Position numbers and translations under genes: made by a program. Below the pieces are notes generated by a model. That model ran no database searches. It had not been told where the DNA came from and saw nothing but the letters and a program-made list of their open reading frames with translations. 32,055 nt of DNA from an uncultured bacterium (GTDB taxonomy: Bacteria > DUMJ01): NCBI GenBank assembly GCA_937958695.1, contig CALGNK010000024.1, positions 1 through 32,055 of the forward strand, given 5' to 3'. Below, one piece after another: positions 16,182 to 26,089 of the stretch. The first letter of the stretch is position 1. Each line of letters opens with the position of its first letter.

Positions 16182-17333
16182 ATGAGACGTAATGTTGTAG
16201 TTTATAGTTTAGTAACGTTAGTTATAATAAGTATATCATTTTTAGCAGGGATGAATTATGGGGGATATCTTTCTGCCCAAAACAGTATAGATAGAAATCT
16301 GCAGATTCTACTTCAGGCTTACAACATTATTACGAATAACTATGTAGAAAAGATTGATGGAAGAAACCTTTCTTATAAAGGGATAGAAGGGATGTTATCT
16401 AGTCTAAATGATCCGTACTCATATTTTATGAAGCCTGAAGACTATAAGGCTATGGGAGAGGAATTTCAGGGTAGTTTTGAGGGCATTGGTATAGAGATTG
16501 GTATGAACGATAAGAAGCAGATAGTGGTCATCTCTCCTATAGATGATACACCTGCTCAAAAGGCAGGTTTGAAAACTGGTGATATAATACTTAAGGTTGA
16601 TGATAAGTCTACAGAGGGGATGAATCTAGATCAGGTAAGTAGACTCATAAGAGGTCCTGCTGGAACTAAAGTTAGACTTACGATACAGCGAGAAGGGGAG
16701 TCTAAACCTTTAGAGTTTACTATTGTTAGAGCGGTTATAAGATTATACACAGTTTCTAGCAAGATGTTAGATGATAATATTGGCTATATAAAGTTAAAGG
16801 CTTTTAGAGAGCCAACAAGTGAAGAGCTTAATAATGCATTAGATCAATTATTGCCAAAAGCTAGAAGAGGAATTATCCTTGACTTACGAAATAATCCTGG
16901 CGGATTACTCAGCTCAGCTATACAGGTAGCTAGCTATTTTGTCCCGAAGGGACCCGTTTTATATGCTGAGGATAGAAATGGAAATAGAGATCAGTTTGAT
17001 GCTATCTCAAGCCTTTATAAGGTAAGAGTTCCTGTAGTTGTTCTAGTAAACGAGGGAAGTGCAAGTGCTTCTGAGATAGTGGCTGGTGCTTTACAGGATT
17101 ATAAAAGGGCAACATTGGTTGGAACTAAGACCTTTGGTAAGGGTCTTGTCCAGAGTGTAATTTCATTAGCTGATGGTTCTGCTATGAGTCTTACAGTTCA
17201 AAAGTGGCTTACCCCAAAACTGCGTTATATACACAAAGAAGGTATAAAGCCTGATATCCAGATTGAATGGGACCAGAAGGGAACAGATATACAGTTAGAG
17301 AGGGCAAAAGAAGTCTTACTTGGGAAGAAGTAA
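16182..17333 (+). CDS. Carboxy-terminal processing protease (S41 family)
   Basis: This is an exported serine protease, 383 residues, that trims C-termini of envelope proteins; in several bacteria Ctp degrades or controls murein endopeptidases. A signal anchor is at residues ~8-30. The PDZ domain is at ~95-180 (FEGIGIEIG ... AGLKTGDIILKVDD). The S41 core contains YIKLKAF, LDLRNNPGG, NEGSASASEIVAGAL with probable catalytic S295, and FGKGLVQ with K320, exactly 25 residues later as in the Ser-Lys dyad of CtpA. The start is ATG 16182 behind GGAGGG (16169-16174). Its place after a LytM gene suggests, by inference, that it regulates that hydrolase. Confidence 0.95.
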   Translation: MRRNVVVYSLVTLVIISISFLAGMNYGGYLSAQNSIDRNLQILLQAYNIITNNYVEKIDGRNLSYKGIEGMLSSLNDPYSYFMKPEDYKAMGEEFQGSFEGIGIEIGMNDKKQIVVISPIDDTPAQKAGLKTGDIILKVDDKSTEGMNLDQVSRLIRGPAGTKVRLTIQREGESKPLEFTIVRAVIRLYTVSSKMLDDNIGYIKLKAFREPTSEELNNALDQLLPKARRGIILDLRNNPGGLLSSAIQVASYFVPKGPVLYAEDRNGNRDQFDAISSLYKVRVPVVVLVNEGSASASEIVAGALQDYKRATLVGTKTFGKGLVQSVISLADGSAMSLTVQKWLTPKLRYIHKEGIKPDIQIEWDQKGTDIQLERAKEVLLGKK

Positions 17334-18513
17334 GAAGAGAAAGATACGTTTTGATATAACACTGGCTTTTTCTATTATATTTATTCTTATTTGTCTCTTT
17401 GCAGTATGGAGTCTAAAAGAGGTTGGGAAGGATAAAGGTCCTTCTCAACCTCAAATTATACTTGATAAAACTAATTCTACCCCAATATATGAGTTATTAA
17501 AGCCATTGTCTAAGGAAGAAGTTCCTATCCCTAAAGAGCCTATGGAAGAGGGAGATACTACTAAAAAAGAAACTAACTATAAAAACGAAGTCTCTACTGA
17601 AAGTCCTGAGACAAAAACAGATTTTATAACAGGTGATAGGGTAGATGCAAAATTGGAAGAGGCTATTAAGTCTTTCTTTTTGGATCTAGGATGTAAGGTT
17701 GAGAATGGTTGGGTTATAGATCTTCCAACCTTTTACTCAGTTGAGTGGCTGAAACGCAAGTTAAATATGAAGATATCTGAGCTTGGTTATAATTTAAAAG
17801 ATAATACCATCTATAAAAATGATAGAGAGATAATTAGGCTTAGATTTGAAAAGATTAAGCCAAAGGGGAAAATAAGTATCATTATAGATGATGTGGGTAG
17901 GTCAACTAGACTAAACGGAATTTTAGATAGTATTGATTTGCCGCTTAATATCTCGATCCTTCCAAGCCAGAATAAATCTAGATATATGAGCCTTATTGGT
18001 ATGCGAAAATGCTGGGATGTTCTTTTGCATCTTCCTATGGAACCAAAAGAGAAGAGTTGGATAGATACTATCTTTATAAAGGTTACAATGGATGATAGAG
18101 ATATAGAGAAAATGGTAGATAGTTATCTCCAAGAGCTCTCTTTTGTTAATGGTGTCAATAATCATATGGGTTCTTTGGCTACTACAGATGAGAGAGTGAT
18201 GAGGATAGTTCTTAGCATAATTAAGGATAGAGGCCTATATTTTATAGACAGTCTTACCACATCAGATTCTGTTGGGGAAAAGATCTCTAGAGAAATAGGA
18301 CTGGAAAGATTTGCCAAGAGAGATATATTTTTAGATAATATAGATGATAGAAATTACATAGAGTCTCAGATAGATAAACTTATCGAGGTTAGTATAAGGA
18401 AAGGCTTTGCTATAGGGATAGGGCATCTAAGAGAAAATACACTTTTGACTATAAAAGAATATAACTGGAAGGATAAAGACATCGAATTGGTATTACTAAG
18501 TGAGGTCCTATAA
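17320..18513 (+). CDS. Divergent polysaccharide deacetylase family protein (YibQ-like)
   Basis: A 397-residue protein with one N-terminal membrane segment (~13-30), a Pro/Lys/Glu-rich linker (~35-100), a small alpha-beta region (~105-175), and a divergent polysaccharide deacetylase domain from about 185. Landmarks are IIIDDVGRS, LPLNISILPS, LLHLPMEP, VNNHMGSLATTD, YFIDSLTTSDSV, and FAIGIGHLREN. These match YibQ, whose gene also follows envC in E. coli, where the enzymatic role is not settled. The start is TTG 17320, since no ATG occurs in frame before the membrane segment. It overlaps ctp by 14 bases and shares one base (TAATG) with lptB. Confidence 0.88.
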   Translation: MGRSKKRKIRFDITLAFSIIFILICLFAVWSLKEVGKDKGPSQPQIILDKTNSTPIYELLKPLSKEEVPIPKEPMEEGDTTKKETNYKNEVSTESPETKTDFITGDRVDAKLEEAIKSFFLDLGCKVENGWVIDLPTFYSVEWLKRKLNMKISELGYNLKDNTIYKNDREIIRLRFEKIKPKGKISIIIDDVGRSTRLNGILDSIDLPLNISILPSQNKSRYMSLIGMRKCWDVLLHLPMEPKEKSWIDTIFIKVTMDDRDIEKMVDSYLQELSFVNGVNNHMGSLATTDERVMRIVLSIIKDRGLYFIDSLTTSDSVGEKISREIGLERFAKRDIFLDNIDDRNYIESQIDKLIEVSIRKGFAIGIGHLRENTLLTIKEYNWKDKDIELVLLSEVL

Positions 18514-19232
18514 TGATACTTAAGACTGTAAATTTAGTAAAGAGATTTGGCCAGAGAACTGTTGTAAAAAATGTGTCGATAGAGATAAGTACGGGTGAAA
18601 TAGTAGGACTCTTAGGCCCAAATGGGGCAGGAAAGACAACAACCTTTTATATGATAACTGGGTTTTTGAGACCAAATGGGGGGAAGATATATCTGAATGA
18701 AATAGATATCACCAATATGCCTATTCATAAAAGAGCTAGACTTGGTATAGGATATCTGCCTCAGGAACCTTCCATATTCAGGAAACTTACAGTAGAAGAA
18801 AATCTATTGGCTGTATTACAATTTCTTCCTATGTCCAATAAAGAGAGAGAAACAATGGTAGATGAACTCTTAGAAGAATTTGGGATAGCACATTTAAGAA
18901 AATCTTTAGCTTCTTCTCTTTCTGGCGGAGAAGCAAGAAGGCTTGAAGTTGCAAGGTCTCTCTTAACATCTCCTAAAATTATCCTTTTGGATGAGCCATT
19001 TTTAGGTATAGACCCTATAACTGTAGCAGATATACAGGTAATAATAAATCAGCTAAGAGAAAAAGGTTTGGGTATTTTGATAACAGACCATAACGTTAGG
19101 GAGACTTTATCTATAGTTGATAGGGCATATATAATAAATGAAGGAGAAGTAATAGCTAGTGGTGATCCGAGTGATATTGCTAATAATACTAGGGTAAAAC
19201 AGATATACCTTGGGGAGAAGTTTGTCTTATGA
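18513..19232 (+). CDS. lptB: Lipopolysaccharide export ATPase LptB
   Basis: This is an ABC ATPase of the Lpt machine, 239 residues. Walker A is GPNGAGKTTTFYMITGF, followed by GIGYLPQEPSIFRKLTVEEN, signature LSGGEARRLEVARSL, Walker B IILLDEPFLGIDPITVADIQ and ITDHNVRETLSIVDRAYI, ending YLGEKF. The DPIxVxDIQ and DHNVRETL stretches are diagnostic of LptB rather than LivF-type ATPases. Its presence supports an outer membrane with exported lipopolysaccharide or a related glycolipid. The partner genes lptF/G/A/C are not in the window. It overlaps proB as ATGA. Confidence 0.94.
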   Translation: MILKTVNLVKRFGQRTVVKNVSIEISTGEIVGLLGPNGAGKTTTFYMITGFLRPNGGKIYLNEIDITNMPIHKRARLGIGYLPQEPSIFRKLTVEENLLAVLQFLPMSNKERETMVDELLEEFGIAHLRKSLASSLSGGEARRLEVARSLLTSPKIILLDEPFLGIDPITVADIQVIINQLREKGLGILITDHNVRETLSIVDRAYIINEGEVIASGDPSDIANNTRVKQIYLGEKFVL

Positions 19233-20290
19233 AGAGATTAGTGGTAAAGATAGGGACAGCTACATTATGTCCTAGTGATGGATTAGATGTTAATTTTTTG
19301 GATAGTATAGCTAAGCAGGTTAAGAATCTACAAGAACGTGGAATATCAACTACTATTGTTACTTCAGGGGCTATTGGCCTTGGTAGGTCGATAGTAAAAA
19401 ACATTAACAAAAACCTAAATATTGTCCAAAAACAGGCATTAGCTGCTGTAGGACAAGGAAGACTTATAAATTATTATAGCTCTATATTTGAGAAATATGG
19501 GCTTATAGTTGCTCAGATTCTATTAACTAGGGAAGATCTTGCTAATAGGAAGAGATTCCTCAATGCGAGAAATACTTTAGAAGAGCTTATAAATTTAGGA
19601 ATAGTTCCGGTAATAAATGAGAATGATACTGTAGCTACAGAAGAAATCAAACTGGGAGATAATGATCAATTGTCTGCTTTGGTTTCTACTTTAATAGATA
19701 GCGACTTACTCATTATTCTATCTAATGTCAAAGGACTTTATGATAAAGATCCACACCTTTATCCGGATGCCAAATTAATAGGAGAGATACATAACTTTGA
19801 TGAGATACCCAAAGATTTAGGTGGTCCATCAGAGAAAGGTTCTGGAGGTATGATCACTAAGATACTCGCGGTTGAAATAGCAGCAAGAAGGAACATCCCT
19901 ACTGTAATAACCTCTGGCAGAGAGGATAGAGTTATAGAAAGGATTGTTGATGGAGAGCCTATCGGAACTCTATTCCACATAGAAAGTGATAAGTTATCGA
20001 AACGCAAGATATGGATAGGCTATGGGTTAACTACAAAGGGGAAATTATATGTAGATCAAGGTGCTTATGAAGCATTAATGTTTAAGAATAAGAGTCTTCT
20101 CTCTCAGGGTATTAAGAGTATAGAAGGAGAATTTTCTTCTGGGGATGCTGTTTCGGTTATATCCCCTACTGGGGAAGAGTTCGCTAGAGGACTTGTTTAT
20201 TATTCTAGCACTGAGTTAGACCAATTGAAAGGGAAAAAGGGTTATCACGAGGTAATTCACAGAGATAATCTAGTTATACTTCATCAATAA
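19229..20290 (+). CDS. proB: Glutamate 5-kinase with PUA domain
   Basis: This enzyme phosphorylates glutamate in the first step of proline synthesis, 353 residues. The amino-acid kinase fold includes [60 protein letters not shown]-like [12 protein letters not shown], and GSGGMITK. The C-terminal PUA domain starts near KRKIWIGYG and includes [18 protein letters not shown]. proA is not beside it. It is the last gene of the long co-directional block and starts in an ATGA overlap with lptB. Confidence 0.95.
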   Translation: MKRLVVKIGTATLCPSDGLDVNFLDSIAKQVKNLQERGISTTIVTSGAIGLGRSIVKNINKNLNIVQKQALAAVGQGRLINYYSSIFEKYGLIVAQILLTREDLANRKRFLNARNTLEELINLGIVPVINENDTVATEEIKLGDNDQLSALVSTLIDSDLLIILSNVKGLYDKDPHLYPDAKLIGEIHNFDEIPKDLGGPSEKGSGGMITKILAVEIAARRNIPTVITSGREDRVIERIVDGEPIGTLFHIESDKLSKRKIWIGYGLTTKGKLYVDQGAYEALMFKNKSLLSQGIKSIEGEFSSGDAVSVISPTGEEFARGLVYYSSTELDQLKGKKGYHEVIHRDNLVILHQ

Positions 20291-20294
20291 TGCC

Positions 20295-20322
20295 TTTTGC
20301 AATCTAAATTTTGTTTGCAAAA
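20295..20322. repeat. Inverted repeat after proB
   Basis: TTTTGCAA (20295-20302) and TTGCAAAA (20315-20322) form an 8-bp inverted repeat with a 12-base loop just after the proB stop. No T-tract follows. It may end the long upstream transcript weakly or be a binding site near the groES promoter. Confidence 0.35.
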
Positions 20323-20336
20323 TTATTATCACCCTC

Positions 20337-20365
20337 TTGCATTTAGAATTAGATTATGATATACT
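20337..20365 (+). promoter_or_regulatory. groESL promoter
   Basis: TTGCAT (20337-20342) and TATACT (20360-20365) are 17 bases apart; the -10 matches five of six, the -35 only three of six. Predicted transcription would begin about 20372, right at the CIRCE element, which is the usual arrangement. Confidence 0.65.
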
Positions 20366-20373
20366 TATTGGCG

Positions 20374-20400
20374 TTAGCAATCTGGATATAAGAGTGCTAA
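20374..20400 (+). promoter_or_regulatory. CIRCE element (HrcA operator)
   Basis: TTAGCAATC (20374-20382), nine bases, then GAGTGCTAA (20392-20400). This is the CIRCE consensus TTAGCACTC-N9-GAGTGCTAA with a single change in the left arm (A for C at the seventh base). It lies between the promoter and the groES ribosome site, so the groESL operon is expected to be repressed by HrcA and induced by heat. hrcA is not in the window. Confidence 0.95.
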
Positions 20401-20423
20401 AAAATGTAAAGGAGGGTGATAGA

Positions 20424-20714
20424 ATGAAGCTAAAGCCATTGGGTGATAGAGTATTAGTGAAGCCGATAGCTGTTGAAGAAAGAACAAAGAGCGGTATTGT
20501 GCTTCCAGATACTGCTAAAGAAAAACCCCAACAGGGGAAAGTCTTGGCTGTAGGGCAGGGTAGGTTGCTAGATAATGGACAACTTGTTCCTCTTCAGGTA
20601 AAAGAGGGAGATAAGGTCCTATATTCTAAGTATGCCGGAACAGAAGTAAAGATAGAAAATGAGGAATATCTTATTCTCAGTGAAAGAGATATTCTTGCAA
20701 TTCTAGAAGAGTAA
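20424..20714 (+). CDS. groES: Co-chaperonin GroES
   Basis: This is the heptameric lid of the GroEL chaperonin, 96 residues. It starts [15 protein letters not shown], with the mobile loop [20 protein letters not shown] and the closing [16 protein letters not shown], full family length. Start choice: an in-frame ATG at about 20337 would run through the promoter and CIRCE; ATG 20424 has AAAGGAGGGTGAT (20408-20420) just upstream and matches the family N-terminus. groEL follows after 17 bases. Confidence 0.97.
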   Translation: MKLKPLGDRVLVKPIAVEERTKSGIVLPDTAKEKPQQGKVLAVGQGRLLDNGQLVPLQVKEGDKVLYSKYAGTEVKIENEEYLILSERDILAILEE

Positions 20715-20731
20715 AAGGAGGTGAACTATAG

Positions 20732-22336
<1,605 letters not shown>

Positions 22337-22353
22337 TTTAGGTAAAAGAGTTT

Positions 22354-22386
22354 AGGGGCACAAATCGTGCCCCTTTATTTTTTATT
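22354..22386 (+). terminator. groESL terminator
   Basis: AGGGGCAC (22354-22361) pairs with GTGCCCCT (22367-22374), 8 bp with a five-base loop, followed by TTATTTTTTATT. It sits between convergent groEL and mntP and may also serve mntP in the other direction, where the T-tract is weaker. Confidence 0.88.
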
Positions 22387-22939
22387 ATCTTAAATGTTCA
22401 AATAGTATCTTTATTCCTATCCCTATTAGTATTAGTCCACCTAAGATTTCTACTTTCTTATCCTTAAAGAAATGTCTAAGACCATTTCCCATTAAGATAC
22501 CGATGGAAGAGAGTATAAATGTTATTATGCCTATTATCAATACGGGAAGGAAAATAGAGACATTAAGAAAAGAAAAACTAACTCCAACTGCCAATGCATC
22601 AATACTTGTAGAAACTGATAAGAGAAATAATGTCTTATTATCAAAAGGATTAACTACCTGATTTTCTCCCTTTTTAGACTCATATATCATTCTTAGACCT
22701 ACAAAAGAGAGAAGTCCAAATGCTATCCAATGGTCTACAGTAGAGATGTATATCCTTAGGCTTGAACCAATTAGCCAGCCCAATATAGGCATAAATGTCT
22801 GGAAGAAGCCAAAAGAAAACCCCATTTTCAATACCTGATATAGCCTTATATCTCTTGTTGTTATTCCACTTGTAACTGAGACGCTAAAGGCGTCCATAGC
22901 CAAGCCAAAGGCTATAAACAATAAAGATACTATATCCAC
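22385..22939 (-). CDS. mntP: Manganese efflux pump MntP family
   Basis: A membrane protein of 184 residues with six hydrophobic segments in two repeats. Each repeat has an Asp-containing motif: LAMDAFSVS (D16) and TSIDALAVG (D114), the hallmark of MntP (formerly DUF204/YebN). The family exports Mn2+; specificity here is inferred from family. The start is GTG at 22939-22937, with GGAG (22953-22950) upstream on the minus strand. It is convergent with groEL and divergent from the SLH gene. No manganese riboswitch fits in the short leader. Confidence 0.88.
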   Translation of the reverse strand: MDIVSLLFIAFGLAMDAFSVSVTSGITTRDIRLYQVLKMGFSFGFFQTFMPILGWLIGSSLRIYISTVDHWIAFGLLSFVGLRMIYESKKGENQVVNPFDNKTLFLLSVSTSIDALAVGVSFSFLNVSIFLPVLIIGIITFILSSIGILMGNGLRHFFKDKKVEILGGLILIGIGIKILFEHLR

Positions 22940-22982
22940 AATAATTCAGCTCCAATGTTTAATAAAATCTTAGACCTTTATT

Positions 22983-23010
22983 ATTATACTACAAAGAGCA
23001 ATACTATAAA
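22983..23010 (-). promoter_or_regulatory. Likely mntP promoter
   Basis: On the minus strand, TTTATA (23010-23005) and TATAAT (22988-22983) are 16 bases apart. Transcription would start near 22976, about 37 bases before the GTG. Confidence 0.5.
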
Positions 23011-23049
23011 CTCTCTAATTAAAGAGCCTCATTAGTGATTACCGTGTTA

Positions 23050-23079
23050 TTGACCGATGTACTATGGAAGCTTTATAAT
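23050..23079 (+). promoter_or_regulatory. Promoter of the SLH-domain protein gene
   Basis: TTGACC (23050-23055, five of six) and TATAAT (23074-23079, perfect) are 18 bases apart. AGGAGGAT (23103-23110) and ATG 23117 follow. This is one of the best promoter matches in the window. Confidence 0.72.
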
Positions 23080-23116
23080 AGATCATGTTATTTTTAAAAA
23101 TTAGGAGGATTGGTTT

Positions 23117-23830
23117 ATGGTAAGATTTGTTTCAGTATTTGCTATAGTCATTTTGATCTCTTTAATAACTAATGCATTTGCTCAAGTTCCCTCTGATGTT
23201 CCTCAGAATCACTGGGCTTATGATGCGGTAGAGCTTCTTATAAAAGAAGGGATTATAAAGGGTTATCCTGATGGGACATTTAGAGGAAATCAAAACCTTA
23301 CCCGATATGAATTAGCCATGATAGTAGCTAAACTTTTAGAGATGATAAAGAATTTAGGTTTAATGGAAAAAGAGCAGGTAACCTCTAGAGAACAGGCAAA
23401 GACACAACAGACAGCTCAGTCTGAAACAGCAAAATTATCTATTAAAAGAAGAGAGATACCATCGGATGCTTATACAGGGTTAGCCATAGACGTTAGAGGG
23501 AAAAAGATTACTAGGTCTATGAGTCCTAAGATATATGATACAAAGGGTAGAGAGATATATGGAGCCTCTATATTTACAAAAGAGAAGCATTCTATAGAAG
23601 AATATATTCTCTTAGGCATAGTAGAATATATTAGAGATGAAGGATCTGATTTAAAAGAGATACTAAAAAACTCTAGGGTAGGTTCAAGACCTCTTATCAT
23701 TAAGGCGGTTGGAACTCATGGTGAATTCGGCGACGATATTATCATAAGTGAAGAAGATGGGAACTTTATCCTTAGAGAAAATGAGGTGTCTAAATTTCTT
23801 GAAGATATGGCGGTGGTAATAGTCTATTAA
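23117..23830 (+). CDS. Exported protein with one SLH domain and an LPP20-like domain
   Basis: 237 residues. A signal peptide covers ~1-22 (cleavage after NAFA). One S-layer homology domain covers ~25-76 (VPQNHWAYDAVELLIKEGII, then GYPDGTF, LTRYELAMIVAKLL). A Gln/Thr/Lys-rich linker reaches ~110. The C-terminal domain opens DAYTGLAIDVRG and has MSPKIYDTKGREIYG, SRVGSRPLIIKAVGTHG and MAVVIVY, resembling LPP20-type exported domains (YTGLVID ... MSPKI-D-GREVYG). SLH domains bind pyruvylated wall polymers or, in diderms, tether outer-membrane proteins to peptidoglycan, so this is probably a periplasmic envelope protein. Function is unknown. It is monocistronic, with its own strong promoter and AGGAGG ribosome site. 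Confidence 0.8.
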   Translation: MVRFVSVFAIVILISLITNAFAQVPSDVPQNHWAYDAVELLIKEGIIKGYPDGTFRGNQNLTRYELAMIVAKLLEMIKNLGLMEKEQVTSREQAKTQQTAQSETAKLSIKRREIPSDAYTGLAIDVRGKKITRSMSPKIYDTKGREIYGASIFTKEKHSIEEYILLGIVEYIRDEGSDLKEILKNSRVGSRPLIIKAVGTHGEFGDDIIISEEDGNFILRENEVSKFLEDMAVVIVY

Positions 23831-23880
23831 TAGTTTTAGCTCTTAGATTTTAAGTTATTCCTATTCAGAGAAACTTCTAA

Positions 23881-23908
23881 TTGACTTGTATGTTTTTTGT
23901 GTTAAAAT
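23881..23908 (+). promoter_or_regulatory. Promoter of the sulfatase/glycosidase operon
   Basis: TTGACT (23881-23886, five of six) and TAAAAT (23903-23908, five of six) are 16 bases apart. A palindromic AT-rich block lies immediately downstream, between the -10 and the ribosome site, where a repressor would block transcription. Confidence 0.65.
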
Positions 23909-23909
23909 A

Positions 23910-23931
23910 ATTAATACAATTAATTAATTAA
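23910..23931. promoter_or_regulatory. Candidate operator for the ROK regulator
   Basis: ATTAAT-ACA-ATTAAT (23910-23924) overlaps the perfect 12-base palindrome TTAATTAATTAA (23920-23931). Operators of ROK repressors (XylR/NagC type) are AT-rich palindromes near the promoter, and a ROK gene is second in this operon. The link is inference. In DNA this AT-rich, a chance palindrome is possible. Confidence 0.45.
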
Positions 23932-23943
23932 GGAGGAAATGGG

Positions 23944-24942
23944 ATGGACTTAATAAATTTGAAAAGTTATAGAACTTTAAAACTATTTGAACCAGAGAAA
24001 GGAACTGTTGTAGCTACTCCTCCTGGTAGAGGTCCAGGCTATTGGGCTGGTGCAAGTGGTGTATTATACGATGAAGATGATGGGAAGTTTTACCTTTACT
24101 ACAGATTGAGAAGACCCAGATTTATAGAAAATGGAAAAGAGATTGGTAGGGGTTACGAATGTGTAATCTTGGAAAGTAAAGATGGAATTAATTTTAAGAC
24201 TATTTGGAGGGCTGATAAATCATATTTTGGTGGGATCTCATTAGAAAAAGCCTCATTGATTAAAACTTTAGATGGAAGATATAGGCTCTATATAAGCTAT
24301 GTAGACCCTGAAGATAATAGATGGAGAATAGATATGATAGAGGCGGATAGGATAGAAAATCTAGATCCAGCAAAAAAGACTAAAATCTTTACTTCTTCTG
24401 ACCTTGGAGTAGAAGGTGTAAAAGATCCTGAAGTTATTATTTTGGGTGGACTTTACTATATGATTGTAAGTTATGCTCCATCTCCAGTAGACTTGAATCC
24501 AGTTCTAAAGTCGAAAATGCATGAAACTGCAGATGTCTATAATACTGGTATTACCAAGTCCTGTACTGGCTTAGCGGTAAGTAGAGACGGGGTTAATTTC
24601 AAATGGCTAGGTGATATCTTATCCCCAAGAGAAGACAGCTGGGATGCCTATGCAACTAGGATTACTAGCATCCTTTATTCTCCTCCAGTCTTTTACGCCT
24701 TTTACGATGGAAGTAGAGATGTGTCAGAGAACTATGAGGAAAAATTGGGATTAGCAATTAGCCTAAATCTTAGGGACTTTGAGATAGTAAGTATGGATAA
24801 GCCTATCTTACTTTCTCCTTACTCATCTAGGAGTTTGCGATATGTAGGTGTAATTCCAGTTTTTGGCAGACTTTATTACTATTATGAAATGGCAGTTGCT
24901 GATGGATCCCACGAGTTAAGGGTGAGTGTAGTTGAACCTTAG
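23944..24942 (+). CDS. Beta-propeller glycoside hydrolase-like protein (GH43/GH32/GH130-type fold)
   Basis: 332 residues, no signal peptide, so cytoplasmic. Repeated blade motifs are visible: WAGASGVLYDEDDGKFYLYYR (~34-54), ESKDGINFKTIW (~77-88), KDPEVIILGGLYYMIVSYAP (~160-179), AVSRDGVNFKWLG (~208-220) and LGLAISLNLRDFEIV near the end. The S-x-DG-x-F/W turns and the DPE motif are typical of five-bladed propeller glycosidases or phosphorylases. The exact family and the catalytic acids cannot be fixed by eye. It is first in an operon with a regulator, dehydrogenase, sulfatase and isomerase, so it probably cleaves an oligosaccharide. The start ATG 23944 follows AAGGAGG (23930-23936); the ATG at 23939 is out of frame. 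Confidence 0.72.
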   Translation: MDLINLKSYRTLKLFEPEKGTVVATPPGRGPGYWAGASGVLYDEDDGKFYLYYRLRRPRFIENGKEIGRGYECVILESKDGINFKTIWRADKSYFGGISLEKASLIKTLDGRYRLYISYVDPEDNRWRIDMIEADRIENLDPAKKTKIFTSSDLGVEGVKDPEVIILGGLYYMIVSYAPSPVDLNPVLKSKMHETADVYNTGITKSCTGLAVSRDGVNFKWLGDILSPREDSWDAYATRITSILYSPPVFYAFYDGSRDVSENYEEKLGLAISLNLRDFEIVSMDKPILLSPYSSRSLRYVGVIPVFGRLYYYYEMAVADGSHELRVSVVEP

Positions 24943-26089
24943 AGGAGTAAATCACCAGCTAGTTAAGATACAGAATAGAAATCTAATTCTTAAACTTATA
25001 TATGAGAGAGGCTCTATAAGTAGACAGGAAATTTCAAGGATAATTGGATTAACCCCTGCTACAGTAACAAATATAACTGGAGAATTGCTAGATGAAGGTT
25101 TCGTTATAGAACTTCCAAGTTTCGAAGAGAAGTCTGGTTCTGGTAGAAAGGCTATACCTCTAGCTATAAATCCATCTTCTGGATATGTGATAGGGGTAGA
25201 TATAGGGCCAAGGGTAATAAGAATAGCTACAAGCGATCTATTGGGGCATCTTTCAAATATAGAGACCTTTCAATACGATAGTCAATTAGGAGAAGATCTT
25301 GTAGAGATTCTTATAGAGAAATTGAGATTTTTAAAAGAAGACCACAATATCCTAGGTATAGGGATAGGAATCCCTGGTCTTGTAGATTCTATCTCTGGAG
25401 AGTTGAAGTTTTCTCCTAATTTAGGCTGGAAGAATCTAAAGATAGCTGAGCCCATCAAGGATAAACTTAGTCTACCAGTGATAGTAGAGAATAATGTCAA
25501 AGCTATGGCTCTCGGAGAGAAGTGGTTTGGTAGAGGTAAAAAGTCGAATAATTTTGTTCTTGTCTACGTTAGTTTAGGCATAGGTGCTGGGATAATCATA
25601 GATGGAAGGATATACAAAGGGTCTAACAATGGTGCAGGAGAAATAGGCCATACAGTTGTTTCTGAGGAGGGTGAGATTTGTAATTGTGGGAAGAGAGGAT
25701 GTCTAGAGACATTTGCCTCAGCCAGAGCAATTGTAAGAGACTTTAAGGGGATATCAGGTGACGAAGATTCGGATATAAATGAGATAAAGGTGGCTTTAGA
25801 AAAGGGAGATACCAAGGCATTAGAGATAGTGAAAAAGGCTGGACATTATCTAGGAGTTGGTATCTCTAACCTTGTAAATATGTTTGATCCAGAGATGATA
25901 ATCCTCTCTGGAAGGGTAATCAGATTAGGAAAGGCTCTCTTAGAACCTATGAGAAAGGCTTTGGAGAGTAGACTCTTTTCTACTGACAGTGTAAGGATAG
26001 AGATTTCGGAATTAGGTAAGGAGATTGGTCTATATGGCGCTAGTGCTTTGGCTCTCCAAAAATTTTTCTATGAAAAGGAGGAATTATGA
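24932..26089 (+). CDS. ROK family transcriptional regulator
   Basis: 385 residues. A winged helix-turn-helix at ~15-62 (NRNLILKLIYERGSISRQE, LTPATVTNITGELLDEGF) is followed by a ROK sugar-binding domain from ~84 (VIGVDIGPRVIRIATSD; GIGIGIPGLVD). The zinc site is complete (H240, C250, C252, C257 in CNCGKRGCLE). Where ROK kinases have the catalytic Asp of the END motif this protein has ENNVKA (N188), so it is probably a regulator without kinase activity. It likely represses this operon and is released by a sugar intermediate. The start is TTG 24932 inside the preceding gene, with AAGGGTGA (24918-24925) upstream. Confidence 0.88.
   Translation: MNLRGVNHQLVKIQNRNLILKLIYERGSISRQEISRIIGLTPATVTNITGELLDEGFVIELPSFEEKSGSGRKAIPLAINPSSGYVIGVDIGPRVIRIATSDLLGHLSNIETFQYDSQLGEDLVEILIEKLRFLKEDHNILGIGIGIPGLVDSISGELKFSPNLGWKNLKIAEPIKDKLSLPVIVENNVKAMALGEKWFGRGKKSNNFVLVYVSLGIGAGIIIDGRIYKGSNNGAGEIGHTVVSEEGEICNCGKRGCLETFASARAIVRDFKGISGDEDSDINEIKVALEKGDTKALEIVKKAGHYLGVGISNLVNMFDPEMIILSGRVIRLGKALLEPMRKALESRLFSTDSVRIEISELGKEIGLYGASALALQKFFYEKEEL

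Noticed and set aside
20337-20423. Upstream in-frame extension of groES by 29 residues
   Set aside because: It would translate the promoter and CIRCE element, and the family N-terminus starts at ATG 20424 behind a good ribosome site.
22940-23040. Manganese (yybP-ykoY) riboswitch upstream of mntP
   Set aside because: The predicted leader is only about 40 bases, and no conserved loop motifs were seen.
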